A stretch of DNA of 64,000 bases from Chitinophagaceae bacterium (GTDB lineage Bacteria; Bacteroidota; Bacteroidia; Chitinophagales; Chitinophagaceae), in the NCBI GenBank assembly GCA_016721085.1, contig JADKJI010000027.1, positions 6,118 through 70,117 of the forward strand, written 5' to 3'. Shown here piece by piece: positions 44,435 to 55,455 of the stretch. Numbering within the stretch: the stretch's first letter is position 1; every line of letters begins with the position of its first letter. A program made the translations under genes and the position numbers. Below the pieces are notes generated by a model. It was not told the DNA's origin. It did not search any database and saw only the letters and a list, made by a program, of their open reading frames with translations.

Positions 44435-47400
44435 TCAGAAACTTACACGGAAGCTCAACTGGCTGATCCAACGGGCTGTATAACCAGGGCTCAGTGAAGT
44501 GCTTACGCCATAAGGTTTACCCGCAAAAGGGCTGAAACGATACTGTGGTGTAAGGTTAGAAGCACTTACGAATCCTGCAAAGTTCACTAATGGGAAGTTA
44601 TCATTAGACAAGAACCATGTTCTTCCCCAATCTTTATTCAGCATATTAGTGAAGTTGAATACATCATATCCCACTGAGAAAGTGTACTTGCGTCCACTAA
44701 CTTTTACATTGAACTTCTGCTCCAGTCTTAAGTCGAGCAAATGTGTGAATGGTAAACGGGCACCATTTCTTTCAGCAAACCTACCTCTGTTTTTCTTCAG
44801 GTATTTATCACTTTGGATGAAAGTTTCCAACAGGTCTTTCTGTTGTTGTGGAGAATAAACAACACCATTCACCGTATTGCTGAGGAACACCATATTTGAA
44901 AGATCAGTTGCAGTTGGTATATACATCAGGTCATTACTTTCATTAGAAGCCTGGTCGTTAACAGGGCTACCTCTGTAAACATAGCTGTATGGGTTACCCG
45001 ATTGTCCATTATAAACAAGAGAAATTACAGTCGACATTGCTTTGTTAGCATACTGGAATTCTTTGCTTACGAAGGCATTAATCCTATGTCCCAAATCAAA
45101 GTCGGAAGTAGAAAGTCTGGTAAAGTTTCTACCATTAACAGTTTCCATGAAACGCCATTGTGAGTTGTTCTGTGAACTTGTTCCTTCATTAAGGGTAACT
45201 GAGTTACCATAAGTATAGTTGGCGTTAAACGCGAATCCATTACGGAATGCCTTGTCAATACTGAAAGTGAGTGAATAAGAGTATCCACGACGACCTTTAT
45301 TATTGCTCAGCAAAAAGATATTACCAGGATAAGGGTTAGCTCCTGTAGAACGCATTGGAATTCTGGTTGGGCCAGAACCTGTAGCGTAAACATTACGTGC
45401 ATCAGGACTAATTGACACACCAGTTGGAGGCAGGATGTTTACATTCTCGTAGTTGATTTCCCAGATGTTTTTTGTGAAGATGGCTTCAGTAGTGAATGTC
45501 CATCCTTCACCTAAACGTTTTTCAACCGCTAATGATGTTCTGAACACCGTTGGGATGCGATAATTTTTTGCTACCAGGTCAATCTGTCCTTTTGCGTTTG
45601 CCAGGTTTTGTCCTGTTGCAGCTGCATCTGGTTGATTGAATGGATCAGGATTGAAAACAAATCCAGTTGCAGGTGGGTTAAGGTTGATACCACCGATTGA
45701 CACACCATTATTATTATACACACCACCAGGCCATACCAAAGGTACACGGCCGGCGAAAATACCCATACCACCACGGATAACCAATGATTCTTCTGGTATC
45801 TTGTAAGTGAAGCCTAAACGTGGAGAGATCATCCAACGGGCATCCATCACCTGTCCTGAACGGGCTCCTTGTAAATCGTAATACTGAGATATTTTACCGA
45901 GAGCTGTATCGTTGAAGAATTTGTCTTCAAGTGGTTTTGTCAACAACTCTGTACGATCGGCACGGATACCTAATACCAAAGTGAAATTCTCGTTCACTTT
46001 TATTTCATCTGTTGCATAGAAACCAATACGAAGAGTCTTGAATTTTGCAGCAGCTGTTGTATTATCTCCAGTTGCATCATCTACCAGAGAGAAAGAACGT
46101 GCATATGTACGTGGGCGACCATTGTTAAGGAAGTCGCTCAGGTTATTATATGTATAGGTTCCGAAGTTATCCCTGATGAAGGTGTTATAAACATCATTGA
46201 ACTCATTGTCGGTACCAACAGTAATCACCTGATTGCCTTTATAGAATTTCAAGGCATCAAGAATGGTGATATTTTTTGCTTTGAGGAGGTTGGCCGCAGA
46301 GAAGTTTTCAGTACCGAAAACGATTGTACCTGGACCGTCAAAAATGCTCACCCTTGGGAAAGCTTGTCCTAAAGGACTTCTATCATCCAACTCGTTTGTA
46401 TAAGTTACCATGAAACGGTTGTTGGTATTGTTCTTCAGGGTGCTCTTCAACTCACCAGAGATGGAATTAGTTTCGTTCGGGAATTGGTATCCATCATTGT
46501 AGAAATTGATAGTGGTACTAGAGCTGGCGCTTGTATTATAACGTAATCCTTTATTATAACGATAAGAAAGGGAGAACCGGTTATTATCATTGATATTCCA
46601 ATCCACTTTTGCGTTGATACGATTAGCAGTAACTTTTTCAGGATTATCAAGGAAACCACCTGGCTCATAATTGTAAGTAGTGCGAAGGGTATTGGCCAAA
46701 GCTTCAATGGTAGCCTGACTTGAAGTTCCACGGTAGTCGGCGAAGTTGAATGGTTGCGGACGATCGTCGCGTTGCCACTCAGCCAAGAGGAAATAGAATA
46801 ATTTATTTTTAACGATAGGGCCACCTATGCGGACACCATATGTTTTTGTTTCAAATTTTGGAACCCTTGTTCTTTCTACAATATTTGGGAAACCTGGTTT
46901 TGGAACTGGAACAGGAGAGAGGCCTGTAAGTCCGGCATTACGATAGTAATACCATGTTGAACCTTGTACCTGGTTGGTACCAGATTTAGTTACAGCGTTG
47001 ATAGCACCACCGGTGAAGCCACCGAACTGCGCATCATATGGCGACAGAATAACTTGTATCTGATCGATGGCATCAATTGAGATGGGAGCTACGTTTGCCT
47101 GTCCACCATTGGTACCAGATGCCGCCAATCCGAAGATATCGGTATTGTTAGCACCATCTATGAAGAAGGAATTGTATTTATTGTTTTGTCCTGCAAGAGA
47201 GATACCACCATCGCCCGTAACTTTTGCTTGTGGGGTATATTTGAGGTAGTCGTTAAGACCCCTACCTACGTTTGGCAGGTTGGCCATCTTATCGCGGCCG
47301 ATGCTGGTTTCAGTACCGCCTTTTCCAGAGTTAGGGACCTTTCTTTGAATCACTACTACTTCTGTTAGGGTAGCAGACTTATCTTTCAACTGGAATTCCT

Positions 47401-47710
47401 GTGTGGAGTTTTCACCAAGGTTCAGGAATACTTCCTCTTTTTTCTGGTCTTCAAACCCTACATAACTAACAACGATGGTATAGGGTCCGCCCGGGCGCAG
47501 GTTATATAAATTGAAACGGCCACCGGTGCGGGAAGCAACCCTGTAAACGGTACCAGTAGGAATGTGAGTGGCTGAAATCGTAGCACCAATAAGGGGTTCA
47601 CCCTTGGTGGTTTTTACAGCTCCGCTAATACTACTGTTGGTTTCCTGGGCTGTAAGGGCAAAAGGAATGACAAGCAACGCAAGCAAGAGGCGTAGAGTTC
47701 TCTTAAGCAT
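44435..47710 (-). CDS. Oar-like TonB-dependent receptor 2
   Basis: 1091 residues, paralogue of receptor 1. Signal peptide MLKRTLRLLLALLVIPFALTAQ, then a CarboxypepD_reg-type domain (SGAVKTTKGEPLIGATI, FNLYNLRPGGPYTIVVSYV), plug (IDQIQVILSPYDAQFGGFTG, GAINAVTKSGTNQVQGS) and barrel ending YTARWISQLSFRVSF with a C-terminal Phe as usual for outer-membrane barrels. The two receptors share the domain order and plug phrases but differ strongly in barrel loops, so they probably take different ligands. The gene has its own terminator and no SusD partner. Confidence 0.92.
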   Translation of the reverse strand: MLKRTLRLLLALLVIPFALTAQETNSSISGAVKTTKGEPLIGATISATHIPTGTVYRVASRTGGRFNLYNLRPGGPYTIVVSYVGFEDQKKEEVFLNLGENSTQEFQLKDKSATLTEVVVIQRKVPNSGKGGTETSIGRDKMANLPNVGRGLNDYLKYTPQAKVTGDGGISLAGQNNKYNSFFIDGANNTDIFGLAASGTNGGQANVAPISIDAIDQIQVILSPYDAQFGGFTGGAINAVTKSGTNQVQGSTWYYYRNAGLTGLSPVPVPKPGFPNIVERTRVPKFETKTYGVRIGGPIVKNKLFYFLLAEWQRDDRPQPFNFADYRGTSSQATIEALANTLRTTYNYEPGGFLDNPEKVTANRINAKVDWNINDNNRFSLSYRYNKGLRYNTSASSSTTINFYNDGYQFPNETNSISGELKSTLKNNTNNRFMVTYTNELDDRSPLGQAFPRVSIFDGPGTIVFGTENFSAANLLKAKNITILDALKFYKGNQVITVGTDNEFNDVYNTFIRDNFGTYTYNNLSDFLNNGRPRTYARSFSLVDDATGDNTTAAAKFKTLRIGFYATDEIKVNENFTLVLGIRADRTELLTKPLEDKFFNDTALGKISQYYDLQGARSGQVMDARWMISPRLGFTYKIPEESLVIRGGMGIFAGRVPLVWPGGVYNNNGVSIGGINLNPPATGFVFNPDPFNQPDAAATGQNLANAKGQIDLVAKNYRIPTVFRTSLAVEKRLGEGWTFTTEAIFTKNIWEINYENVNILPPTGVSISPDARNVYATGSGPTRIPMRSTGANPYPGNIFLLSNNKGRRGYSYSLTFSIDKAFRNGFAFNANYTYGNSVTLNEGTSSQNNSQWRFMETVNGRNFTRLSTSDFDLGHRINAFVSKEFQYANKAMSTVISLVYNGQSGNPYSYVYRGSPVNDQASNESNDLMYIPTATDLSNMVFLSNTVNGVVYSPQQQKDLLETFIQSDKYLKKNRGRFAERNGARLPFTHLLDLRLEQKFNVKVSGRKYTFSVGYDVFNFTNMLNKDWGRTWFLSNDNFPLVNFAGFVSASNLTPQYRFSPFAGKPYGVSTSLSPGYTARWISQLSFRVSF

Positions 47711-47864
47711 ATTAGTTTTGTTTTACAGATACAAAGAAAGCAAAATATTCATAAATATAGGAAACTTAATGTCAACTCGATACCCACCAAAAAAAAGCTG
47801 TTTATCGCTTTTTCGGGAAGCGGAAATTGATGCCTGAGGCCCCTAAAACCCCGCCTAAAAGGGC

Positions 47865-47872
47865 TACCTTCG
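47865..47872 (+). promoter_or_regulatory. -7-like promoter box TACCTTCG before ribBA
   Basis: One mismatch to TAnnTTTG, 14 bases before the ATG at 47887. It lies inside an open frame that extends to 47827, which is why I prefer the later start. Confidence 0.4.
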
Positions 47873-47886
47873 CAAAAAAAATCGGG

Positions 47887-49089
47887 ATGCTGAATACTAT
47901 TGAAAGTGCGATAGAAGCGATGCGTCAGGGACAGATGATAATTGTTGTTGATGATGAGGACAGGGAAAATGAGGGCGATTTTATAGCTGCTGCCCGCCAT
48001 GCTACCCCAGAAGTGATCAATTTCATGAGTAAATACGGGCGGGGATTGATTTGTGCCCCCCTTTTGGAAGACCGTTGTGAGGAATTAGAGCTAGACCTGA
48101 TGGTGAACCATAATACAGCTTTGCATGAAACCGCTTTTACCGTTTCGATAGACCTTTTAGGTCATGGATGTACCACAGGTATTTCTGCTTCCGACCGGTC
48201 CAAAACCATCAAAGCACTGGTAGACCCAGCTACAAAAGCTTCTGATTTAGGCCGTCCCGGCCATATATTCCCATTGAGAGCAAAAAAGGGGGGAGTGCTC
48301 CGCAGAGCTGGCCATACCGAAGCCACTATTGACCTGGCGCAGCTGGCTGGTTGTGAACCTGCCGGGGTGCTGGTGGAAATAATGAATGAAGACGGTTCAA
48401 TGGCCAGATTGCCGGAATTGGAATTGATTGCCAAAAAACACGACCTCAAAATCATATCTATAAAGGACCTGATTGAATATAGGTTAAAGACCGAATCGCT
48501 GATAGAAGAAATTGTAAGGGTGGATATGCCTACTCAATACGGTGATTTCAAATTAATAGCATTCAGGGAGAAGAATTCTTTTAATGAACATTTGGCTCTG
48601 ATAAAGGGTGAATGGACAAAAGAAGAACCTGTTCTGGTGCGAGTACATTCCTCCTGCTTTACAGGAGATATTTTAGGTTCTTTACGATGCGATTGCGGAG
48701 AGCAACTGCATTGCGCCATGCAAAAAGTAGAGAAGGAAGGTAAGGGCGTTATTTTATATATGAACCAGGAAGGTAGGGGCATAGGGTTGGTGAACAAATT
48801 GAAAGCTTACAAATTGCAGGAAGGCGGAATGGATACAGTTGAAGCGAACCTGCATCTTGGATTTCCAATGGATAAAAGGGATTATGGAATCGGAGCTCAG
48901 ATTTTGCGTTATTTAGGCGTTACCAAACTTCGCCTAATGAGTAACAATCCAAAGAAGAGGGCGGGATTATTAGGTTATGGAATTGAAGTGACAGAAACAG
49001 TGGCCATTGAAATGCCCGCTAACCCTCACAACGAAAAATATCTACAGACAAAAAGGGATAAGATGGGTCATACCATCCAGAAAGGATAA
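47887..49089 (+). CDS. ribBA: Bifunctional 3,4-dihydroxy-2-butanone-4-phosphate synthase / GTP cyclohydrolase II
   Basis: 400 residues from the ATG at 47887, the usual RibBA length. N-terminal half: VDDEDRENEGDFIAAARH and HTAFTVSID-like NTALHETAFTVSID for the RibB metal and substrate sites. C-terminal half: RVHSSCFTGDILGSLRCDCG with the three zinc cysteines of GTP cyclohydrolase II, and YMNQEGRGIGLVNKLKAY with the catalytic Tyr/Arg region. It feeds both branches of riboflavin synthesis. The frame opens 60 bases earlier, but those codons overlap the promoter. Other rib genes are not in the window. No FMN riboswitch is seen. Confidence 0.94.
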   Translation: MLNTIESAIEAMRQGQMIIVVDDEDRENEGDFIAAARHATPEVINFMSKYGRGLICAPLLEDRCEELELDLMVNHNTALHETAFTVSIDLLGHGCTTGISASDRSKTIKALVDPATKASDLGRPGHIFPLRAKKGGVLRRAGHTEATIDLAQLAGCEPAGVLVEIMNEDGSMARLPELELIAKKHDLKIISIKDLIEYRLKTESLIEEIVRVDMPTQYGDFKLIAFREKNSFNEHLALIKGEWTKEEPVLVRVHSSCFTGDILGSLRCDCGEQLHCAMQKVEKEGKGVILYMNQEGRGIGLVNKLKAYKLQEGGMDTVEANLHLGFPMDKRDYGIGAQILRYLGVTKLRLMSNNPKKRAGLLGYGIEVTETVAIEMPANPHNEKYLQTKRDKMGHTIQKG

Positions 49090-49092
49090 GAA

Positions 49093-52000
49093 TCAGAAAT
49101 TACTTCCAGTAGAGGTTGAGTCTGCGGTTACTTCAGGTACCAGTGGCTTAACCTTTTTCTTTTTACGGTCGCTTCTCCATAAATCGCTGAGATGTTCAAA
49201 GTCGCGACGATAGGAGATACCTGCACCAGATCGGTTTTGTTTACCCGAAGCAGACTGATAATTATAACTATCTCTGTAAAAGAAAGTCAACAGCAATTTT
49301 CCATCTGGACGAAGTTTCCATTCAGCAGTGATATCTGGAAGGAATTGCAGGTTCTGTGTTGCCTTTGCTTGCGCAGCGGTAAGTCCAAAATCAAAGGCAC
49401 TTCCAAATGTGAATGTGAGCCTTTCATTGAAAAGACTTTTAGCCATGGAGAAATTGAGGCTGGTACGATCTATATTAAAGGAGTTACTGGCAGTTGCTCC
49501 ATTATCGAGCAAATAAGAACCATTATATAACTGCGCATTGAAATTCACTTTAATGCTCTCGTCATTGAAAAGCTTCTGCACTATATTGGAGAATTGCTTG
49601 TTAAGTGCGCTGGAAATGAATCCGGAAATACTGTTTGTAACAATTCCTTCAACAGCTATTCCTCCCAATCCTGCCTGAGATGAAGTAGACATTGGGCCGA
49701 AACTATTGAAGATGATAAGGAAGGCCACTTGCTTATTCAGTTCATTTGGATCGTTTTCTATTTGGCGAAGCAGATTGGCTACTAATGGATCACTTTTCAA
49801 TGGACTGCTTTCTGGCATTTCAAGATTAAACTTGATATCTGGTTTCATCAGGTTGTCGCTTAAATGTGCCACCACCCTAACCTTGCCCCTGTATTTCTTG
49901 ATATATTCAATATCGCCGCCAGCTTGTTGAGCAAGACGGTCACCCAAATCACTGAATTTTACATTGTCTGCTTCGTATTCAGCTGTTACTTTCAATTCAG
50001 CATCATAAGGATTTCCACTCCATCTTATATAACTACCTACACCACCTTTTAGCACAAAAGGTTTACGAATCAGTGATTGGAAATTGAAATTGTAATTTCC
50101 TTTGTCGATATCATATTGCCCAGTAATATCCAATTCGCCATTGGTAGTTGCCCTTAATTTCAGGTTACCATGGCCGATAGCGCTCATTACGTCGTTTGTA
50201 AGCTCATCAATAATTACGTTAGTAGCTATTAGGTTGTTTGCAGTGATATCCATTAACATGGTTAGCTTACTTCCTTTTGAAGTATTCTGGGCAATCATTT
50301 CCTTACCATAAGTTTTCCAAACTATAAAATCTGCCTGGCCACTTTCTCTGCTATCGCCGGCCCTTATAAAGAAAGAAGAACTATCTGCTGGTTGCCCTTT
50401 GATGTTCATGACCATGTCTTCCAGCGGACCAGTTAATGATAAAGAAGCTTTGGCTATAACTTTACCATAAAAAGGATCGGTAGTAAGGTTATTGGTATTT
50501 AGTACCAGTAATTTATTTGTTGACAACCCAAAATCAAAGTCCATATTGTCAAAACCCTCATGCCGTAAAATACCTTTGCTAACAGTACCAACGTTACCTA
50601 AAGTGTCTCGTATAAAGAAAGTGCCGAAATCGATCCTGTCATCTTTGAATTGGAATTTGCTTCTGGTACCAAATAGGTTACATTGGTGAATCCGACGTGC
50701 AGCTTCCCTTCTTTTAACCCAACATCACCTAAATATTTCAGGTTATTCAAGGGTCCAACAATTCTTAGTTGTCCTGTTGCAAACCCAGTAACGCTTGTGA
50801 ATATTGAAGAAAGATATCTTTCAAGAAGATCTATTTTCGTATTATTCAGATTTGTTACAATGTCAAGTTGTTTTTCGTTTGTACTATCCAGTGTATTGAA
50901 AACGCCTTTCAGATCAAACTTATAATCCTGGTTATCTGAAACTCCGTTAAAGTTTACTTTGCCTGTTTTTTGATTGTAATTGGCATTAAGTGCCAGCCTT
51001 CCAACTGAATCGTCATCCAGCCTGAATTGTTCTGCATCTCCTGATACATCAATCTGAAGTTTTCCGAATGGATCGATGATATCTACAGTGGCAGTTAGAA
51101 GTCCTTCCAACCTGTTGCTTCTTACAAAATAGGGAGTGAAGTCGCCAATGTTAATTTTCTGGAGATTTATCTTGATGTCGTTGGTGTTGCCAATATCTGA
51201 AGGAACTGTGGTAATCAAAATTTCCTGCTGACCATTATAGATACGTACTCCTTCTGCGGAAACAAGATCACGACTCAATACAAGTTCTCCGTTTTTATTG
51301 ATTGTCCAGCTTTTTCCGTTTATATCGAAAGTGGATTCATTAAAAAGTATGCTGATACCATTCGCTCTTGTATTCACTTTAGCGGAAAGGTTGGCGGCAT
51401 TCAAAGTTTGAGAGGCGCTGGTAACGATTTTTACATCTGATGTATCGTTGGCAGAATTGATATTTATAGTAGTGCCTGGGAAATGTAGGCTATCGTTTAT
51501 ATAAACATCAGCAATATTTGTTTCAAGCGAAAGGTTATTCATAGTACCTGATCCCTTAAGGGCCAGGTTGTAAAATGAAGTCGTCTTATAAGAGAATTGT
51601 GGAATCTCTGCATTGATATCAAGAAGATTCTCCCTGTTGTTTATTCTTCCTGTAATAGTACTGTAGTTAAATCCTTTCAGGTCAGACACAAAAAGATCAA
51701 GATAGTCCTGAACGTTTTTGGTTGTAATAACAAAACTGAAGTTTTCGTTTTTTGTGGCTTTTTTAGATGGCTTGATATAACTAGGATAGTATTTGTTCAG
51801 AAATGTCTGGAAGGCCGAAGGAGTTCATTGATGGTAAATTCTCCAACAAGAGCAGCATCAAACTCATTGCTTAATACAGTTATCACTTTGTTGTTATCTA
51901 GCACTTTTGATTCAACAGTAAGTGAATCGAAGGGCAATCTTGTTCCTTTATGAATCAGGTTGGCATCATAGATATGGGCATCCCCTAAAAAGTTATCAAT

Positions 52001-53914
52001 TGAATTGCCACTGAAATCGAAACGGAATTTACCAGAGAATTCAATCGGATCTTTAGTGATCTTGATTTTCTGGAGATCAGCTTTTTGGATAGAGGCAACA
52101 AAATCAAACTTTGGAACTTCTTTGCTAAAATCTATCAAGCCTTCAAGCACTGCATCAAAATTGGGATCGTTTGATGCAAAATTACCGTTGAATAATTTTT
52201 TAGCAATTGTACCTCGAAGGCTAAGGTTACGGTAGGTATAACCGTTAATATCCAGCTCTGCTACAGTGCCATCTAATTTAGCAGTAAGATTATTCATCTT
52301 CACACCATTCCCGTCCACTTTCCCTTTAAAGCTGATTTTTCCAACTTCATCCATTCCGAAAAAACGACCGATATCAAATCCATTGGTTTGTAGGTTGCCA
52401 GAATATCTGGTGTTACCCTTTTCTGGCAATTTCATATTCAGGTCACTTACAATGGTGCCTAATTTTGTTTCAAGGGTTCCGTATGTTACAAAGTCGTTGA
52501 TGAACCCTGTGAAATTGCCTTTGAAGCGGAGGAATTCCATAAGGTCTAAACGAGGTTGTGTAATTTCTTTCAGTTGCGGTATCAATGCTACTGCATCTAT
52601 ATAAGTAGTGCGAAAAGAATTTGCATCAAAGTCTATATATGTTTTTTCAATCTCAGGCAGTCCGGTCATATGAATGTTGCCATTCAAATAAGTGTTATTG
52701 CCAGCTTCAACAATCAGGTTCTTTGCTTGCAGGTCTTCAACGGTTCCGGTTATTCTGCCTTGCACTCTGATTTTCTTTTTCCATTTTTGCAGGGGAGGAG
52801 CGAAATAGGCTATATCATCGCTGTTCAATTCAGCATTATCAAAATTACCTTCCAGTTTAACTTTTGAAATGAAGGAACTTAATTCATCAAATGAATCATA
52901 CCTCATAGCAAAATAATTATGAAGCCTGCTTTTAGGTGTCCTCAAATCAAGTTTGTCGAACTCCATGGCTTCAGGATGGAATCTTACAGCGGCAGTCAGT
53001 TGGGTAACTTCCAATCCACTTCTTTCTTTTGCTGTTATGTTAACGGAAGCCAATATGGAATCGTTCACCAGACGTACATCTTTGAATTTACCCTGAATAT
53101 TAAAGAACCGAATATTGCTTCCATCAAAATAGGCATCGGTAGGAGGGTCCCCTTTTTTAATAGTCCTGAATTCACCGTCTGTTAAACTGAGGTCATCAAT
53201 TTTAATAGACCAATGTTCCGGGTTCCATCTCAAATGTGCTGTATCATTTTTTATCTTATGGAAATCATCTTTAGGAATTAATGAATCTGGTCGGTTACCT
53301 TCATATTCTGTGATGGCATAAATTGGCTTTGCCAGCAGGAGGGAACGGATATGGATAGTCTTACTGGCCAGATCTACTTTATCTGCATCAACAGTAAGTT
53401 TCCCTAATTTCATTTCCATGTCTTCTCCCCGCCAACCATCTTCCTGTAGAAAATGGATATTATCCAGATCAATCATTTTGAGATCCAGTTGGATGGGTTT
53501 TGAAGCATCTTTTTTAGAGCCTCCTCCAAAGTAATCAGCTAAAAATTTTGTGTTCCAGGTGGAGTCGGACCTTTTGAGATGTATATAGGCATCTTTGAGA
53601 CCTATATATTTTAGTTCAATATTATCTTTAAAGAAGAACCAGTCGTTTACGGAAACAGTCAATACCCCGGCATACAGGAGAGTGTCTTTATTCAGGTCTT
53701 TAATCAATGTGCCCTCCAGATTCATCTTATCGAAGAAGCTGAAATCCACGTGTTTAATTTCCACTGTGGTGTGTAGGTCTCTCGATAGTTTATCTGTAAC
53801 CTGGCCTACCAGCCAATTCTGGACCAGGCTGGTTTGGAGTGCCAGCCATAAGAACAATATCAGTGCAATGAGCACCAGTAAAGTTGTACGGGTTATTTTC
53901 CAGAATTTTTTCAA
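49093..53914 (-). pseudogene. tamB: TamB-like translocation/assembly module protein, two frameshifts
   Basis: Three frames join into one chain of about 1,607 residues. N-terminus: membrane anchor (TTLLVLIALILFLWLALQ), then AsmA-like repeats of beta-taco type (VTDKLSRDLHTTVEIKHVDF and many LxIxG-type strands); C-terminus: TamB/DUF490 domain with DADF-like TDPFYGKVIAKASLSLTG, GQADFIVWKTYG and SSQAGLGGIAVEGI. Breaks: one base around 51805-51825 (frames join as AFQTFLNKYYPSYI) and a lost base in the T3 run 50656-50658 (joins as PEAKFQFKDDRIDF). TamB spans the periplasm and helps outer-membrane assembly or lipid transport. The chain is otherwise intact, so sequence error is likely. No TamA/BamA-like partner is adjacent. 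Confidence 0.85.
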
Positions 53915-54112
53915 GAAGGGGTATTAGCTGTAAAATTAGGTATTACCCTTCGATGTGCAAATACAATACCAACCCAAAGGTTTTCTGATATAGAGATGCC
54001 TGATATATACGAAAAACACAATTTATTAAGTGAATATCTAAAGTTTTTAAACGATTTCTCTTAGAAAGTAAAGCTGTTTAACAGGTTTTTAGGGATTTAA
54101 TAAAAAAGCTAC

Positions 54113-54661
54113 TTATTTATTAGCCGGGTCTTTTATCCCATCTGAACTGTTATAGTGATTCGATCCGCCTTTTGGAATGGAAAGATTTTGCCATTGCCCC
54201 CCTTTTACCATTCTTCCGAGATATACAATTTGACCAATATGATAAGGGTAATGAGCCAATTGTCGGTTTATAGCGTCAATTACTGTCAGTGGTTCTTTTC
54301 GGATACTAACGGTTTTGCCAAGATCAGCCGGACTGAGAGATTCTAAGGTACCGATAAAACAGCTCCACCCTTTTTCCCATACAGCTATTAATGAGGTCTT
54401 GTCAAGCGCCTGCTCTTCAAATTCGTTATCCCTTTCCCTCCAATCCTTTTCTCCGTCTTCGGTGAGGAAATTGGTCCAGCGGCTTAACATATTTCCCGAC
54501 AAATGCTGGATTATCACAGCAATGCTATTAGAGTCTGGACCGGGCGAAAAATGAAAGCCCTTTTCATCCAGTTGCTGGAAAGTTTTATCCCCTAATTCTT
54601 TATAATATAACAACCTTTTAATAGCGGTTTTTAGGAAATCTGAAGCTATTTCAGTTGGCAT
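54113..54661 (-). CDS. DUF1572 (DinB-like) protein
   Basis: 182 residues. The four-helix DinB fold is suggested by IAVIIQHLSGNMLSRWTNF with the first metal His, and NRQLAHYPYHIGQIVYLG with the HxxxH pair. DUF1572 members are metal-binding proteins, some of them thiol-dependent transferases, mostly unstudied. Single gene between TamB and an OMP gene; probable promoter in the A/T-rich stretch after 54661. Confidence 0.82.
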   Translation of the reverse strand: MPTEIASDFLKTAIKRLLYYKELGDKTFQQLDEKGFHFSPGPDSNSIAVIIQHLSGNMLSRWTNFLTEDGEKDWRERDNEFEEQALDKTSLIAVWEKGWSCFIGTLESLSPADLGKTVSIRKEPLTVIDAINRQLAHYPYHIGQIVYLGRMVKGGQWQNLSIPKGGSNHYNSSDGIKDPANK

Positions 54662-54803
54662 AAGTAGCTGTTTTCGGCTAAGTTACTATCTGTTCAGCAA
54701 ATACAGGCGGGCAATAAAAGCAGTCAAAAAAATTTCATTTTTGGAGCATATCCATTACTTTTACCGTAAGATCATCGATTAACCAAAACTAAAATTTCCG
54801 CAC

Positions 54804-55388
54804 ATGAGAAAATTCACTGTACTGGTGCTGTTGCTGGCAATCATGGCTTCAGTTGGTCAAGCTCAAACAAAAAGTCGTACAGGGTTCAGAGCTGGTGCCA
54901 ATTATTCTACCCAACGTATTACTGCTAATAAAGAGAGCAATTATAGTGATTATGTTGTTGGATTGAATCTTGCTCTTTATCGTCAAATTCCTCTAAGCCC
55001 GATTTTTGCATTTCAACCTGAATTTGCATTTAATTCAATGGGTGGTAAGGTAGACAGAACAACTACACGCCTTAGCTATATTTCTTTTCCGTTTTTATTT
55101 AAGATTCATGGCAAGCATTTTGGTGTTTTAGCCGGACCTCAACCCAGCTTATTAGTAGGCGCAAAAAGTACAGATGGTTATAGTGGAAGCGTTAATATCA
55201 AATCGCAATTAAAATCGATTGATATGTCTGCCATTACCGGATTTGAATATGCTTTTGGAAAGAACAATAGTTATAATGTTGGTTTACGTTATCTGTTCGC
55301 TTTAAATAATATTAAAAAGGATGCATTGCCTGGTGAGAAAGTAAGTAACTACGGACTTCAACTTTCAGTAGGGTTTCTCTTTAAATAA
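54804..55388 (+). CDS. Outer-membrane beta-barrel protein (PorT-like family)
   Basis: 194 residues. Signal peptide MRKFTVLVLLLAIMASVGQAQ; strands RTGFRAGANYSTQRIT, FQPEFAFNSMGGKV, LSYISFPFLFKIHGKHFGV, GLRYLFALNNI and a C-terminal YGLQLSVGFLFK. Same small-barrel family as the protein at 14054-14704. Outer membrane; ligand unknown. Followed by a terminator shared with the convergent gamma-glutamyltransferase gene. Confidence 0.85.
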   Translation: MRKFTVLVLLLAIMASVGQAQTKSRTGFRAGANYSTQRITANKESNYSDYVVGLNLALYRQIPLSPIFAFQPEFAFNSMGGKVDRTTTRLSYISFPFLFKIHGKHFGVLAGPQPSLLVGAKSTDGYSGSVNIKSQLKSIDMSAITGFEYAFGKNNSYNVGLRYLFALNNIKKDALPGEKVSNYGLQLSVGFLFK

Positions 55389-55406
55389 GGGGCAATAATA
55401 ACATAA

Positions 55407-55436
55407 GAAAAGCTGGTCAAACGACCAGCTTTTTTT
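55407..55436. terminator. Bidirectional terminator
   Basis: Stem aaaagctggtc/gaccagctttt with AAAC loop between the OMP gene and the convergent gamma-glutamyltransferase gene. Confidence 0.85.
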
Positions 55437-55455
55437 ATGTTATTTCTTTAATGAT

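Noticed and set aside
40850..47710. Polysaccharide utilisation locus
   Set aside because: There is no SusD-like gene, glycoside hydrolase or hybrid regulator next to the receptors.
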